Source: DYJE01 sp041660385
GTDB lineage: Bacteria > Desulfobacterota > Desulfobacteria > Desulfobacterales > Desulfolunaceae
Length of the DNA stretch: 64,000 bases
Assembly: GCA_041660385.1 (NCBI GenBank)
Contig: JBAZWJ010000025.1
Span: forward strand, 9,947 to 73,946
Direction: 5' to 3'
How positions within the stretch are numbered: position 1 is the first letter of the stretch; each line of letters opens with the position of its first letter. The notes beneath the pieces were generated by a model. That model was not told where the DNA came from, ran no database searches, and worked only from the letters and a program-made list of their open reading frames with translations. Shown in pieces: positions 1-9,182 of this stretch. The translations under genes were made by a program, and so were the position numbers.

Positions 1-701
1 GTTGTCCCCTTAAACAAAGCGCAGACTACACTTACATGAAACAGCCTGAGGGTGGGTTCTTTGGAAAAAAAAAGAACGCCTGTCTGGTTGAGGTAAAACT
101 GGCCGTCCTTGTGGTCTCCGGCACCAAGATTGATAAGCAGATTGGCTGTGTCTGTTTTTTGTGAGATGCCCGCCAGTTGAAGAAAGTGATTCAGGCGATG
201 TTCATCTATAGCGTCTTTCCAGTCCAAGTCGAGCCGGAGTTGCTGGTCAAACCTGATTTTTCCCTCGGCACGGATAAAGTCGGTGATATCTTCCGTGCTC
301 ATTTTCTGAGAGCTGGCACCGTTTCTGAGAAAAAAACCCTTGCCGCATCGATGAGGCCTGTTCGCGCCTTCGGGAACATGGATAACAAGAAGACCGTGCT
401 TCGGAACTTTTTCAACATGAACGGCCACCGGTGGATCACATGCAGCAGCCATGTCATCGATTTTTGAAAGAGCCGTGTTTGAAAGATCGCAACCAACAAT
501 CCTGTTCCGGTCATCCACACCGACGAGGATGCGTCCGCCTGAAGCATTGGCAAAAGCCGTCAGCTCTCTGGGAAGGTCCGAGTTCACGCTCTGCTTGAAC
601 TCCAGAGTATACCCTTCGCCTTCCTCCAGAATCAGTGCCAGTTCGTCATCATTTGTTCGGTTATATCTCACGCGGTTGATCACTCCGTTTTTATCGCTCA
701 T
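1..701 (-). CDS. AlbA_2-domain (divergent AAA_4) putative regulator, partial
   Basis: Reading the minus strand from an ATG at 701 gives 233 codons without a stop up to the left window edge, so the C-terminus is missing. Residues about 18-130 match the AlbA_2/Schlafen-like domain of RecG-like putative transcriptional regulators: an E-F-K-Q-S segment, then LTAFANASGG, then GRILVGVDD, and a FFLRNGASS stretch. This family usually has about 400-500 residues with a C-terminal winged-helix part that would lie outside the window. The family is often annotated as ATP-binding or transcriptional regulator; the real substrate is poorly known, so I give no specific role. It is divergent from the AtuA operon across about 210 bases of AT-rich DNA. 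Confidence is high for the reading frame and the domain, low for function. Confidence 0.85.
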   Translation of the reverse strand, partial: MSDKNGVINRVRYNRTNDDELALILEEGEGYTLEFKQSVNSDLPRELTAFANASGGRILVGVDDRNRIVGCDLSNTALSKIDDMAAACDPPVAVHVEKVPKHGLLVIHVPEGANRPHRCGKGFFLRNGASSQKMSTEDITDFIRAEGKIRFDQQLRLDLDWKDAIDEHRLNHFLQLAGISQKTDTANLLINLGAGDHKDGQFYLNQTGVLFFSKEPTLRLFHVSVVCALFKGT

Positions 702-804
702 CGTTTGACTGTTTACTTAGTAACAAAAGCTGATAAATATTATCTGAAACAAGTCAAAAAGCAACCTAAAGATTTTTCCGGGTGGCACGTTTCGCAGAAA
801 ACCC

Positions 805-832
805 TTGACTTTGAATTGAATCAGGTTATAGA
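805..832 (+). promoter_or_regulatory. candidate sigma70 promoter of the AtuA-acyl-CoA dehydrogenase operon
   Basis: TTGACT (805-810) is followed after 16 bases by TATAGA (827-832), about 80 bases upstream of the AtuA start. The -35 matches 5 of 6 consensus bases and the -10 matches 4 of 6. It lies directly before the inverted repeat at 833-863. Seen in sequence; promoter activity is inferred. Confidence 0.45.
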
Positions 833-863
833 TTTGAATATAGTTCAATGAATGATATTCAAA
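833..863. promoter_or_regulatory. inverted repeat, candidate operator of the AtuA operon
   Basis: TTTGAATAT (833-841) and ATATTCAAA (855-863) form a perfect 9-base inverted repeat with a 13-base spacer. A smaller palindrome, TTGAA-N5-TTCAA, is nested at 834-848. Position just after the candidate -10 and before the start codon suits repression, and the TetR protein encoded at 4201 is the obvious candidate to bind it. The binding partner is inference. Confidence 0.45.
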
Positions 864-912
864 ATAATCAGATGACACGTCTTGAGACTAAAAAATAGGA
901 GGAATGGCAAAG

Positions 913-2703
913 ATGGACGATAAACTCATCATCGCCAATTGCAGCGGATTTTACGGGGATCGGTTTTCAGCGGCCCAGGAAATGGTCGAAGGTGGCCCCA
1001 TTGATGTGCTCACCGGAGATTACCTCGCCGAACTCACCATGGCGATTCTGTTCAGGAAAACATTGAAAAATCCGCAGGAAGGATATGCCGAAACATTTCT
1101 GAAACAGATGGAAATCGTGTTGAAGACCTGCCTTTCCCGGAACATCAAAGTGGTAAGCAATGCCGGGGGCCTGAATCCGAAAGGGCTGGCAACGGCTCTG
1201 AAAGAACTGGCGGGGCGGCTGGGACTTGATCCGAAAATCGCCTGGATCGAAGGAGACAACCTCATGACCTGCATGGGGGATCTCCGGCAGAAAGGCGAAC
1301 GGTTTCTTCATATGGATTCAGGCCTTGAGCTTCGTGATGAAGACGCCATGACGGTCACGTCCAATGCCTATCTGGGTGGCTGGGGCATTACCCGTGCCTT
1401 GGAAGAAGGCGCGGATATCGTGGTGGGCGGTCGCATTGCCGACGCGTCCCTTGTTTCAGGACCAGCGGCCTGGAAATTCGGCTGGAAGGCGGATGACTGG
1501 GACCAGCTAGCCGGAGCTGTGGCCGCAGGCCATGTGATCGAATGCGGAGCCCATGCCACCGGCGGGAATTTCGCATTCATGGAAGATATCTATTCCTATC
1601 TCCACATGGGCTTTCCCATTGCGGAGATGTATCCTGACGGTTCGTCGGTGATTACGAAGCATCCGGGAACGGGAGGCCGCATCAGCACAGGTACGGTGAC
1701 ATCCCAGCTTTTATACGAGATTCGCAGTCCGGCCTACCTCACCCCTGATGTTACCGCCCATTTCGACACCCTCAAAGTGCAGAAAGAAGATCTGGACAGG
1801 GTGAGAATCAGCGGCACAAAGGGGAGCCCGCCCACGGACACCCTCAAGGTCTGCATCAACCGACTGAACGGCCATCGAAATATCGCGCGGTTTGTGTTGA
1901 CAGGTCTTGATACGGAGAAAAAGGCAGCCATTGTGGAAACAACTTTTTTCAACTCCCTAGGCGGCCGCGACCAGTTCGAAGAGGTGGCGGTGAGGCTGCA
2001 TGGCCGGGCCAAATCCGATCCTCAAACCATTGATGAATCACACAGCTTTCTTGAAATTGCCGTGCGGGGAAAAAATCAGGATCTGATCAGCAAACGTTTT
2101 CCCAAAGCAGTGGTGGAAATGGCTCTCTGTTCCATTCCGGGGTTCACGCTGGGCGAGCTTCCGGGAAAAGGCGCTCCGGTGATCCAGCACTGGCCTGCGC
2201 TTGTAGCCAAAAACAACGTGACGGCTCAGGTGATGATCGATGATAAAGCCATTCCCATTCCCTGGATTAAAAACACGGATTCTGCCCTGTCGGTTCAGGC
2301 CATTCAATCCGATCAATCCGAAAAACCGAAAAGCGACTACGGACCGGATATGCTGAGGTTGCCTCTGGGCCGAATCATGGGAACACGATCCGGTGACAAG
2401 GGCGGCAACGCTAATCTGGGCATATGGGTTAGAAACCCGGATGCTTACAGCTTTCTTAAAAGCTTTCTCACCGTCGATAAACTCAAAGAGCTGCTTCCGG
2501 ATACGGCGGAACATGTGATCGAGCGCCATGATCTGCCCAATCTCAACGCCGTGAATTTTTACATCATCGGTTATCTGGGCGACGGAGCGGCGTCCTCCCT
2601 CAAAGGAGACCCCCAGGCCAAAACCCTTGGAGAATACTTCCGCTGCAAAAAAGCGGATATTCCCCTGGATATTGTGGATCAGGCTTGGAACGAAACGAAA
2701 TGA
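913..2703 (+). CDS. AtuA-like acyclic terpene utilization protein (DUF1446)
   Basis: About 596 residues, typical for full AtuA-like proteins. The N-terminal DUF1446 domain (roughly residues 5-450) shows its opening IIANCSGFYGDR and the glycine-rich VSNAGGLNP segment. The C-terminal AtuA-like domain (about 480-590) contains GRIMGTRSGDKGGNANLG. In Pseudomonas AtuA is needed for citronellol/citronellate use, but its chemistry is not established; relatives are common beside acyl-CoA dehydrogenases. An ATG at 904 is also in frame, but AGGAGG (897-902) ends only 1 base before it and 10 bases before the ATG at 913, so 913 is preferred. The next gene begins 20 bases after the stop, suggesting one operon for degradation of a branched acyl-CoA. 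The exact substrate cannot be told. Confidence 0.9.
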   Translation: MDDKLIIANCSGFYGDRFSAAQEMVEGGPIDVLTGDYLAELTMAILFRKTLKNPQEGYAETFLKQMEIVLKTCLSRNIKVVSNAGGLNPKGLATALKELAGRLGLDPKIAWIEGDNLMTCMGDLRQKGERFLHMDSGLELRDEDAMTVTSNAYLGGWGITRALEEGADIVVGGRIADASLVSGPAAWKFGWKADDWDQLAGAVAAGHVIECGAHATGGNFAFMEDIYSYLHMGFPIAEMYPDGSSVITKHPGTGGRISTGTVTSQLLYEIRSPAYLTPDVTAHFDTLKVQKEDLDRVRISGTKGSPPTDTLKVCINRLNGHRNIARFVLTGLDTEKKAAIVETTFFNSLGGRDQFEEVAVRLHGRAKSDPQTIDESHSFLEIAVRGKNQDLISKRFPKAVVEMALCSIPGFTLGELPGKGAPVIQHWPALVAKNNVTAQVMIDDKAIPIPWIKNTDSALSVQAIQSDQSEKPKSDYGPDMLRLPLGRIMGTRSGDKGGNANLGIWVRNPDAYSFLKSFLTVDKLKELLPDTAEHVIERHDLPNLNAVNFYIIGYLGDGAASSLKGDPQAKTLGEYFRCKKADIPLDIVDQAWNETK

Positions 2704-2723
2704 TAATATAAGGAGAACAGGGC

Positions 2724-3872
2724 ATGTCGAACATGTATTTCACCAAAGAGCATGAGCAGGTCAGACGGGCGGTGCGGGAATTTGTCGATAAGGAAATCAA
2801 CCCCTATGTGGATCAGTGGGAAGAGGCGGAATGTGCGCCGCTCCACGATATTTTCAAGAAGATGGGGAAACTGGGGTTTTTAGGTGTACGCTACGATCCC
2901 AAATATGGCGGAGAGGGCCTGGATTACTGGTATGAAACCGTGCTTCTTGAAGAACTGGCCACCATCGACTGCGGTGGGATTCCAATGGCCATCGCTGTTC
3001 AGACCAACATGGCCACACCGGCCATTGATGAGTTCGGATCGGAATACCTGAAAGAAACCTACCTCAAACCCGCCGTTCTTGGGGATATGGTGGCGGCCAT
3101 TGCTGTCACCGAACCGGACGCCGGATCGGACGTGGCGGCCATCAGAACCACAGCCCGCCGCGAGGGAAATCATTACATCCTGAATGGTTCCAAAACTTAC
3201 ATCACCAACGGAACACAGGCGGATTACCTGACACTTCTTGCGCGAACAAGTGACGAACCGGGCTACCATTCCTTCAGTCTTTTCGTGGTGCCGACGAACC
3301 TGCCAGGTTTTCAAGTCAGCCGGAAACTGAAGAAAATCGGCATGAGGAGCAGTGATACAGCCGAGCTGTTTTTCGACGATATGAAGATTCCGGCGGAAAA
3401 TCTCATCGGTGTGGAAGGAGAAGGGTTCATCCACCAGATGATGCAGTTTCAGCACGAGCGGTTCAGCGCCCTGCCCATGTCCTATGTTGTGACAAAAAAA
3501 GTCATTGCTGAAACGGTGGAATACCTTAAAAAACGCGTGGTGTTCGGAAAACCTCTGATCACGAAACAGGTTCTCCGCCACCGCCTGGCCCAGTGGCTGG
3601 CCGAGGCTGAAAGCCTTCAACAGCTCACCTATCATATTGTCCGCATGAAAATGGCGAAAATGGATGTGACGAAAGAGGTGTCCATGGGAAAACTTCTGGC
3701 TGGCGAACTGATCAACAAAGTCACCGACGGCTGCCTTCAGATGTTTGGCGGCATGGGCCTGATGGAAGAGATGAAAATTTCCAGGGCTTTCCGTGACGCA
3801 CGACTGATCTCCATCGGCGGTGGTGCCAGCGAAGTTATGTGTGAAATCATCACGAAAATGTCCGGTTTCTGA
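2724..3872 (+). CDS. acyl-CoA dehydrogenase, isovaleryl/citronellyl type
   Basis: 382 residues, normal for the FAD-dependent acyl-CoA dehydrogenase family, which forms an alpha,beta-double bond and passes electrons to ETF. The signature VTEPDAGSD is near residue 130, and the TYITNG strand follows. The usual catalytic Glu near the C-terminus of short- and medium-chain enzymes is replaced by Gly (segment ISIGGGASE), while a Glu is present at residue 245 in QFQHERFS, the position of the catalytic base in isovaleryl-CoA dehydrogenase. That points to a branched-chain substrate, which agrees with the AtuA-like neighbour. A good AGGAGA site precedes the ATG. Family call is firm; the branched substrate is inference from the residue swap. 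Confidence 0.92.
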   Translation: MSNMYFTKEHEQVRRAVREFVDKEINPYVDQWEEAECAPLHDIFKKMGKLGFLGVRYDPKYGGEGLDYWYETVLLEELATIDCGGIPMAIAVQTNMATPAIDEFGSEYLKETYLKPAVLGDMVAAIAVTEPDAGSDVAAIRTTARREGNHYILNGSKTYITNGTQADYLTLLARTSDEPGYHSFSLFVVPTNLPGFQVSRKLKKIGMRSSDTAELFFDDMKIPAENLIGVEGEGFIHQMMQFQHERFSALPMSYVVTKKVIAETVEYLKKRVVFGKPLITKQVLRHRLAQWLAEAESLQQLTYHIVRMKMAKMDVTKEVSMGKLLAGELINKVTDGCLQMFGGMGLMEEMKISRAFRDARLISIGGGASEVMCEIITKMSGF

Positions 3873-3900
3873 CAGACGCATTCTTCCCGGCCCCCTGACT

Positions 3901-4087
3901 TTAGGGACTCGGAAAATAATAATTTACCATCACGCATCCCGACTTCAGGTCATATTCTGCCCGTGCCTCACTCTCAAGGTCCTCAACGTAGCTCTGCTAC
4001 GCCTGCGGTCTTGAGAGCGAAACCCGTGCAAAATCTGCCTCTGAATTCGGGCGCGATCCAGGTATATTAATATTTTCCGAGCCCCTT
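3901..4087. repeat. 187-base imperfect palindromic element (MITE/REP-like)
   Basis: The segment is one long imperfect palindrome. The outer arms pair GGGACTCGGAAAATA (from 3904) with TATTTTCCGAGCCCC (to about 4085); middle arms pair around CCCGACTTCAG with CTGAATTCGGG; the centre has CTCTCAAG (3971-3978) with CTTGAGAG (4010-4017) and CGTAGC-TCT-GCTACG (3987-4001). It has no coding potential. It fills most of the gap between the acyl-CoA dehydrogenase and the TetR gene and may act as a terminator or be a non-autonomous mobile element; no flanking target duplication was proven. Confidence 0.7.
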
Positions 4088-4200
4088 ATGGATTGAGTTT
4101 CGTCCCGGTTTCATGTATATCCGTGACTGTTCGGGCGGGCGGGCCGAGAAGAAGGGTTCCATTCTGCAATTGAATTGGTGTTAGAAGATACGGGGCAACC

Positions 4201-4872
4201 ATGGCGAATAAAAACGACAATATTAAAAATGAGCAATCCCTTTCTCCCAGTGCCGTAAGGCGTTTGAGAGAAAAAGAACAACGATATGAAACCCTGTTAA
4301 GGGCTGCGGAACACCTGTTTGTCCACAGGGGTTACCATGAAACCAGCGTGGAAAACATCGCCGACCGGGCCGAAGTGTCTGTGGGGACCGTATATTTTTA
4401 TTTCAAAAACAAGGAAGAACTCCTGATGAAACTTTTTTCCGAAGGGGTTTATACTTTAAGGGTGATTTTGGGCCAGGCGTTTTTGAAAGCCGAACGACCT
4501 GAAAAAGGCTTCGAAGCGGCGGGCATCGCTTTTTTCGATGAGTTCTGCATCAAACATCCGGGGAAAGTGGCGATTCTTTTCAAAGAAGCCGTGGGGCAGA
4601 GCCAGTTGCTTGAAGAAGCCAGACGAACCATGCTCAAGAAACTCACCGACGACGTTTTCACGGCCCTTCTCTCCGTCAGCAAATCCATGGGGCTTGTGTA
4701 CAAGAATCCACGAACAGCCCAGGTTGTGGCGGTGGGGATTCTGGGGATCTACGAACGGGTGGCTTATCAGTACCTGATGTGGGCCGATGAGCATGATAAA
4801 AATGAACTGAGCACCATTGGCCGGGACGCGGTGAACTTCATCATGGGGGGTCTCAGCGAGTTCAAAGCCTGA
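4201..4872 (+). CDS. TetR/AcrR family transcriptional regulator
   Basis: 223 residues. The N-terminal helix-turn-helix (about residues 30-78) has the family pattern: AEHLFVHRGYHETSVENIA, then DRAEVSVGTVYFYFKNKEEL. The C-terminal ligand/dimer domain is not assignable to a known inducer. It follows the AtuA-acyl-CoA dehydrogenase pair, so it probably represses that operon in response to an acyl-CoA or terpenoid, with the inverted repeat at 833-863 as a possible operator. The palindromic element lies between, so it is likely transcribed on its own. It converges on the HDOD gene, with 33 bases between the stops. Confidence 0.88.
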   Translation: MANKNDNIKNEQSLSPSAVRRLREKEQRYETLLRAAEHLFVHRGYHETSVENIADRAEVSVGTVYFYFKNKEELLMKLFSEGVYTLRVILGQAFLKAERPEKGFEAAGIAFFDEFCIKHPGKVAILFKEAVGQSQLLEEARRTMLKKLTDDVFTALLSVSKSMGLVYKNPRTAQVVAVGILGIYERVAYQYLMWADEHDKNELSTIGRDAVNFIMGGLSEFKA

Positions 4873-4905
4873 TTGGGCAGGCACGAGACCAGCCCCTACA
4901 AATAA

Positions 4906-6183
4906 TCAGAAAACCTTTTCCTTGAGAACTTTTTCTACAATGCCCCGGATATCAGCGAGACTCCCGGTATTGATACCGAATGTTCCACAAAAAGTCACCA
5001 CCAAGGGATGCACCGTTAACTCCTCCGTTGTTTTTTTCGGATTATTGACCAGAACATTGACGAAACTGATCAGAGCCAGCTCAGGTGACATCCGCTCAGC
5101 CTTGTCCGGACAATCATGGAATTTTGCCACATTGGCGAATGTTTCCGAAAACCCCCATTTACTCAACAGAGCTGCGCCAAATTCTCCATGGTGAGAATCA
5201 AGTGTGGTGTAAAGAACATTTTCGTCCACATCATCACCTGTGGGCCCTACTTCTTCAAGCTTGCCGATAATCTGGAGCAGAATCAGCCTTCCGATATCAT
5301 GAACAAGCCCAAGAGTGAACGGATCTTCCAAAAGGGTAACCCGAAGATGATCTGCCACGAACTGGGCCGCATAAGCACAGGCTTGGGCGTGTTTCCACAG
5401 ATTTTCCACATAGGCGGAATATTTTTTCGACACATCGGAGTACAAAGCTCTCTGGCACAGCATTTCCACATGTTTAAACGTCTGATCGATTCCAAGACGG
5501 CCTATGGCTTCTTCAAGGGTTTTGTTTTTTCCCACACCCCGGAACAGGGGCGAATTGGAAAGACTGATCAGACTGCTGGCAATCAACATGTCTTTTTTAA
5601 GCAGATCCGTAATTTCAGCCGTGTTAATCTGCTTTTGAACCATTTCCTTGAGCCGGGTGTTGATGTCGGGCAGTGACGGAAGGTTTACTGTATCGCCTTT
5701 CAAAGCCTTGGATACTTCTTCAATGAGATTCTTACGTTTGCCCGGTTGGGGTTTGGATTTTATGTCTTCGGAAACGTTGTTTGAATCGTCCGTTTTCAAT
5801 CCGACCGTTTCAAATTTCTTGAAAAGTGTTTCTCTGGTGAACGGCTTTACGACAAATCCATCGCAACCGGCCTGGAGGCAGGTGATCAGGCTGTCTTTAT
5901 CCGACTGGGACGTTACCATGATTACTTTGGCCCTGCTCGCCTTTGGAATGTTTCTTTTTTTTTCAGCTTCTCTTATCCGGTAAAGCATCTCCGTTCCATC
6001 CATCACCGGCATATGGATATCCAGTGTCACCAGATCAAAAGGCCGACCTTCATCAAGGGCTTTCTCGAAGTTTTCAAGGGCATTCTGGGCGATTTCTTCA
6101 TCGATACACGTGCCCAGACTTTGGATGATGGTTCTCATTTTCGTTCTACTGACAAAATCATCATCCACAATCAAAATATTCAT
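4906..6183 (-). CDS. response regulator with C-terminal HDOD domain
   Basis: 425 residues. Receiver domain at 1-125 with the acidic pair in IVDDD, phosphoacceptor D55 in TLDIHMPVMDG, the Thr/Ser in MVTSQ and the Lys in VVKPF. After a linker with basic residues, the HDOD domain (about 180-400) shows SLPDINTRLKEMV and LVHDIGRLILLQ. HDOD proteins are metal-poor relatives of HD phosphohydrolases that act as regulatory scaffolds. The gene starts 14 bases after the hybrid kinase and is almost surely its output. The HD-GYP catalytic signature is absent, so cyclic-di-GMP hydrolysis is not expected. Confidence 0.93.
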   Translation of the reverse strand: MNILIVDDDFVSRTKMRTIIQSLGTCIDEEIAQNALENFEKALDEGRPFDLVTLDIHMPVMDGTEMLYRIREAEKKRNIPKASRAKVIMVTSQSDKDSLITCLQAGCDGFVVKPFTRETLFKKFETVGLKTDDSNNVSEDIKSKPQPGKRKNLIEEVSKALKGDTVNLPSLPDINTRLKEMVQKQINTAEITDLLKKDMLIASSLISLSNSPLFRGVGKNKTLEEAIGRLGIDQTFKHVEMLCQRALYSDVSKKYSAYVENLWKHAQACAYAAQFVADHLRVTLLEDPFTLGLVHDIGRLILLQIIGKLEEVGPTGDDVDENVLYTTLDSHHGEFGAALLSKWGFSETFANVAKFHDCPDKAERMSPELALISFVNVLVNNPKKTTEELTVHPLVVTFCGTFGINTGSLADIRGIVEKVLKEKVF

Positions 6184-6197
6184 AAGCTATCCACAGA

Positions 6198-9182
6198 TCA
6201 TAGTTGTGATAAAAAAAGTTCCAGACGATCCAGTTCAAGGGTTATTTTCGATACATGGCCGTCTGCCCCATCCAGATTTCCAGATTTCCCGGCTAATTCC
6301 AGTTCTGCTGCGACAGAGGAAAGAACCTGCATGGTCAAATTGGCCGAACCGCCTTTGATCTTGTGGGATTCAGCCCGGACAACCGCACTGTTGTTTTCAG
6401 ATAAAGCAGCAGCAATTATTCCAACCTGCTCCCTGCAATGATTCAGGAAATAGTGGAGCGTGCTCACGAGAACATCTTTATCCCCCATAAATTCGGAAAG
6501 TGCTTGATCATAATCCAGGGGAATTTCAGGATCTTGTGGTGACGATTGCTTATCCTGGCTGCTTTCGGCTGGTGTGGATAGAAGCGAAGAATCGGAATAA
6601 CCGGGGAGCCAGTTTGAAATCACTGTCAGAAGACTGGCTCTGGTCACGGGTTTTGTAATGAAATCATCCATCCCGGCTTCAAGACTGTTTTCCCGGTCCC
6701 GTGTGAGGGCGTTGGCTGTCATGGCCACAATGGGTGTACGTTCACCCTCTTTGCCGCCTTTTCCCTCGCTTTCGAGCTGACGGATGGCGCGGGTGGCTTC
6801 ATAACCGTCCATCACAGGCATCTGGATATCCATAAAAATAAGGGCGTATGTTCCTACCAGGAATTTGTCCACAGCTTCTTTGCCGTTTTCAGCCACATCC
6901 ACTTCAAAACCCGCCATGGTAATGAAGTTGACAGCCACCTGGCGGTTGGTGGGGTAATCTTCCACAAGAAGTATCCGTCCTTCGTCTTTTATGGTTTCTG
7001 CAATGTAATGGCGGGTTACAAGACAGGGTTTTTCGGATGAATTCAGCGTGCCCGATCCCATAACGAGGCGGATGGCTTTCTTGAGAAGCACCGGATCAAG
7101 TGGGCCGCTTAAATATCCTTTGATTCCAATATCTTCACAGCGCCTGCCATCCCCGATATTGCCCACGCTTGTTGTAAGAATAATGGGCACATGGGCCAGA
7201 TTTTCCATAGCCTTGATATCTGCTGCCAATGTGAACCCGTCCGTATCCGAAAGTAGGTAATCGATAAGAATGAGATTGAAATCTTCTGCGGCAGCCTCCT
7301 GTTTCAAGCGCGTGAGCGTCTCTTTGCCAGAAAAGGCTGCTTCGGTCTTGCAGCCCAGACCATCCAGAAGTTTGATATAAGGTAGAGGTTCATCTTCACC
7401 GCCGCCGACCACGAGGATCTGTATATGATCAATCTGTTGTGAAACAGAGCGTGCGACCATGTTTTTATGCTTTGCCAGAACAACTGTGAACGAAAAGGTA
7501 CTCCCTTTTCCAATTTCACTCTCCACGCTCATATCACCACCCATCAGTTCAGCCAGCTGCTTGGAAATGGTGATGCCTAAACCTGTTCCGCCGTATTTGC
7601 GGGTTGTGGAGCCATCGACCTGGGTAAAGCTGTCGAAAATCTTGTCCTGTTTATCTTTTTCGATGCCAATACCTGTGTCGGAAACGGAAAACTTGATGAC
7701 ACTATAATCTTCCATGTCTTCAACTAAGGCACAATAGATGAAAAGCCCGCCATCTTTTGTGAATTTAAGGGCGTTTCCGGCGAGGTTCATCAGAATCTGC
7801 CTGATTCTTCCGGGGTCCCCTTTCACATAGCGGGGGACATCGGGAGCAAGGTCAACAATACAGGTCAGACCTTTTCTTTCGGCAAGAAACATAATGCTCT
7901 TACCCATATCAGCCATCAGAAGATGCAGGTCAAAGGGGAGATTTTCGATCTCCACCTTGCGTGCTTCGATTTTTGAAAAATCAAGAATGTTGTTGATAAT
8001 TCCCAGAAGAAAATGGGCTTCACGGGATATGGTTTCAAATATCTCCCGCTGTTTTTCATTCTGAATGGTGGGCATGGCGATTTCCGTCATGCCTATTACT
8101 CCGTTTAAAGGTGTCCTGATTTCATGACTCATATTGGCCAGAAATTCGCTTTTGGCCTTACTGGCTTCCACTGCGGCAATTCTTGCCTTTTCCGTTTCCT
8201 TATTGGCATCTATAAGTTCAAGAGTTCGTTGTTCCACCAGAGCTTCCACGCTGGCTGTCCGTCTTCGTTCGTCAATGGTTTTCATTTTCAGTACGAAAAG
8301 AACGAAAAAAACACCGAGTATTGCGGTAATCATAAAAGAGACAGAGACGTACCGGGCCGCTGTACGCCCTTTATCCATAATCTCCCGTATGAGCGACGCA
8401 TGAATAAGAATGGCGGGGTGGTCGTAAATATCCGGTAGCATGCCGTAAGCATTCATGAATTTGTCATTTTCGACCGAGACTACACACGATGAATTATTCA
8501 GCTTTTCAACTAAGACCTTGTCATTATTCGGAAGATTCCGGTCATTGATGACCTTGATTTTGAAATCCACACGTGTCTGATCCATCAGCGAAATGAGGGT
8601 TTTACTTGTCAAGAAGCGCCCCATGATGAAAGTTCCGGCCGCCGGGCCCTGGGTCCTACTGGTGAGTATCGGACGGATGGATAAAAGCATGGGCCCCTGA
8701 TCGGTTAGGAGTATTCCGGTTTTTTCACTTTCAATTTGTTCAAGATCGATAAGCTGACATATCTTTTCAAGGGATTTCCCGGAAAAATCCCCGATGGAAA
8801 TTTTTCCGCCTTTTGCTGTGTCACGGGCTTCTCCCCAAACCACTTTTCCATGGGGATTAAGGATGTATACAAGATTGATGCTGCTGTTATATTCAAGGGT
8901 ATCCATCTGGAGGTTTGAATCAATGAATTCCTGGTTTCTGTCTTTCGCAAAGCGGTAGGTGTCATCCCACACAGCCCAGTCGCTTGCAAGTTTGTTCAAG
9001 TGGTGAACTTCCCGGTTGAAAGCGTCGATGCAGCGCGCCATGTTTTTATTGGCTTCAGCGAGCTCCAAGTCTCTGAAACTTTGAAGGATAACTTGGTTTT
9101 TCAGGTGATAGTGGATGAAACCATACAGCACGACCAGAAGAGTAAGAAAGAAGATCCAGGACAGTTTTCGAAGCAAACTCAT
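6198..9182 (-). CDS. CHASE4 hybrid histidine kinase (HisKA-HATPase-REC-REC-HPt)
   Basis: 994 residues. A transmembrane helix at about 6-25, a periplasmic CHASE4 sensor (roughly 55-250) with the WDDTYRF motif, and a second helix at about 275-297. Then a coiled coil, HisKA with phospho-accepting H353 in NMSHEIRTP, a HATPase_c domain with DTGIGI and GGTGLG boxes, two receivers and a C-terminal HPt with H940 in ESHKIKGGS. The second receiver is canonical (phosphoacceptor D785). The first is degenerate: its acidic pocket reads VVGGGED and the conserved Lys is replaced in YLSGPL, so it is probably regulatory. The kinase, through its HPt, most likely phosphorylates the HDOD response regulator 14 bases downstream. 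Confidence 0.94.
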   Translation of the reverse strand: MSLLRKLSWIFFLTLLVVLYGFIHYHLKNQVILQSFRDLELAEANKNMARCIDAFNREVHHLNKLASDWAVWDDTYRFAKDRNQEFIDSNLQMDTLEYNSSINLVYILNPHGKVVWGEARDTAKGGKISIGDFSGKSLEKICQLIDLEQIESEKTGILLTDQGPMLLSIRPILTSRTQGPAAGTFIMGRFLTSKTLISLMDQTRVDFKIKVINDRNLPNNDKVLVEKLNNSSCVVSVENDKFMNAYGMLPDIYDHPAILIHASLIREIMDKGRTAARYVSVSFMITAILGVFFVLFVLKMKTIDERRRTASVEALVEQRTLELIDANKETEKARIAAVEASKAKSEFLANMSHEIRTPLNGVIGMTEIAMPTIQNEKQREIFETISREAHFLLGIINNILDFSKIEARKVEIENLPFDLHLLMADMGKSIMFLAERKGLTCIVDLAPDVPRYVKGDPGRIRQILMNLAGNALKFTKDGGLFIYCALVEDMEDYSVIKFSVSDTGIGIEKDKQDKIFDSFTQVDGSTTRKYGGTGLGITISKQLAELMGGDMSVESEIGKGSTFSFTVVLAKHKNMVARSVSQQIDHIQILVVGGGEDEPLPYIKLLDGLGCKTEAAFSGKETLTRLKQEAAAEDFNLILIDYLLSDTDGFTLAADIKAMENLAHVPIILTTSVGNIGDGRRCEDIGIKGYLSGPLDPVLLKKAIRLVMGSGTLNSSEKPCLVTRHYIAETIKDEGRILLVEDYPTNRQVAVNFITMAGFEVDVAENGKEAVDKFLVGTYALIFMDIQMPVMDGYEATRAIRQLESEGKGGKEGERTPIVAMTANALTRDRENSLEAGMDDFITKPVTRASLLTVISNWLPGYSDSSLLSTPAESSQDKQSSPQDPEIPLDYDQALSEFMGDKDVLVSTLHYFLNHCREQVGIIAAALSENNSAVVRAESHKIKGGSANLTMQVLSSVAAELELAGKSGNLDGADGHVSKITLELDRLELFLSQL

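Noticed and set aside
4906..6183. HD-GYP phosphodiesterase
   Set aside because: The HDOD domain lacks the HD-GYP signature residues.
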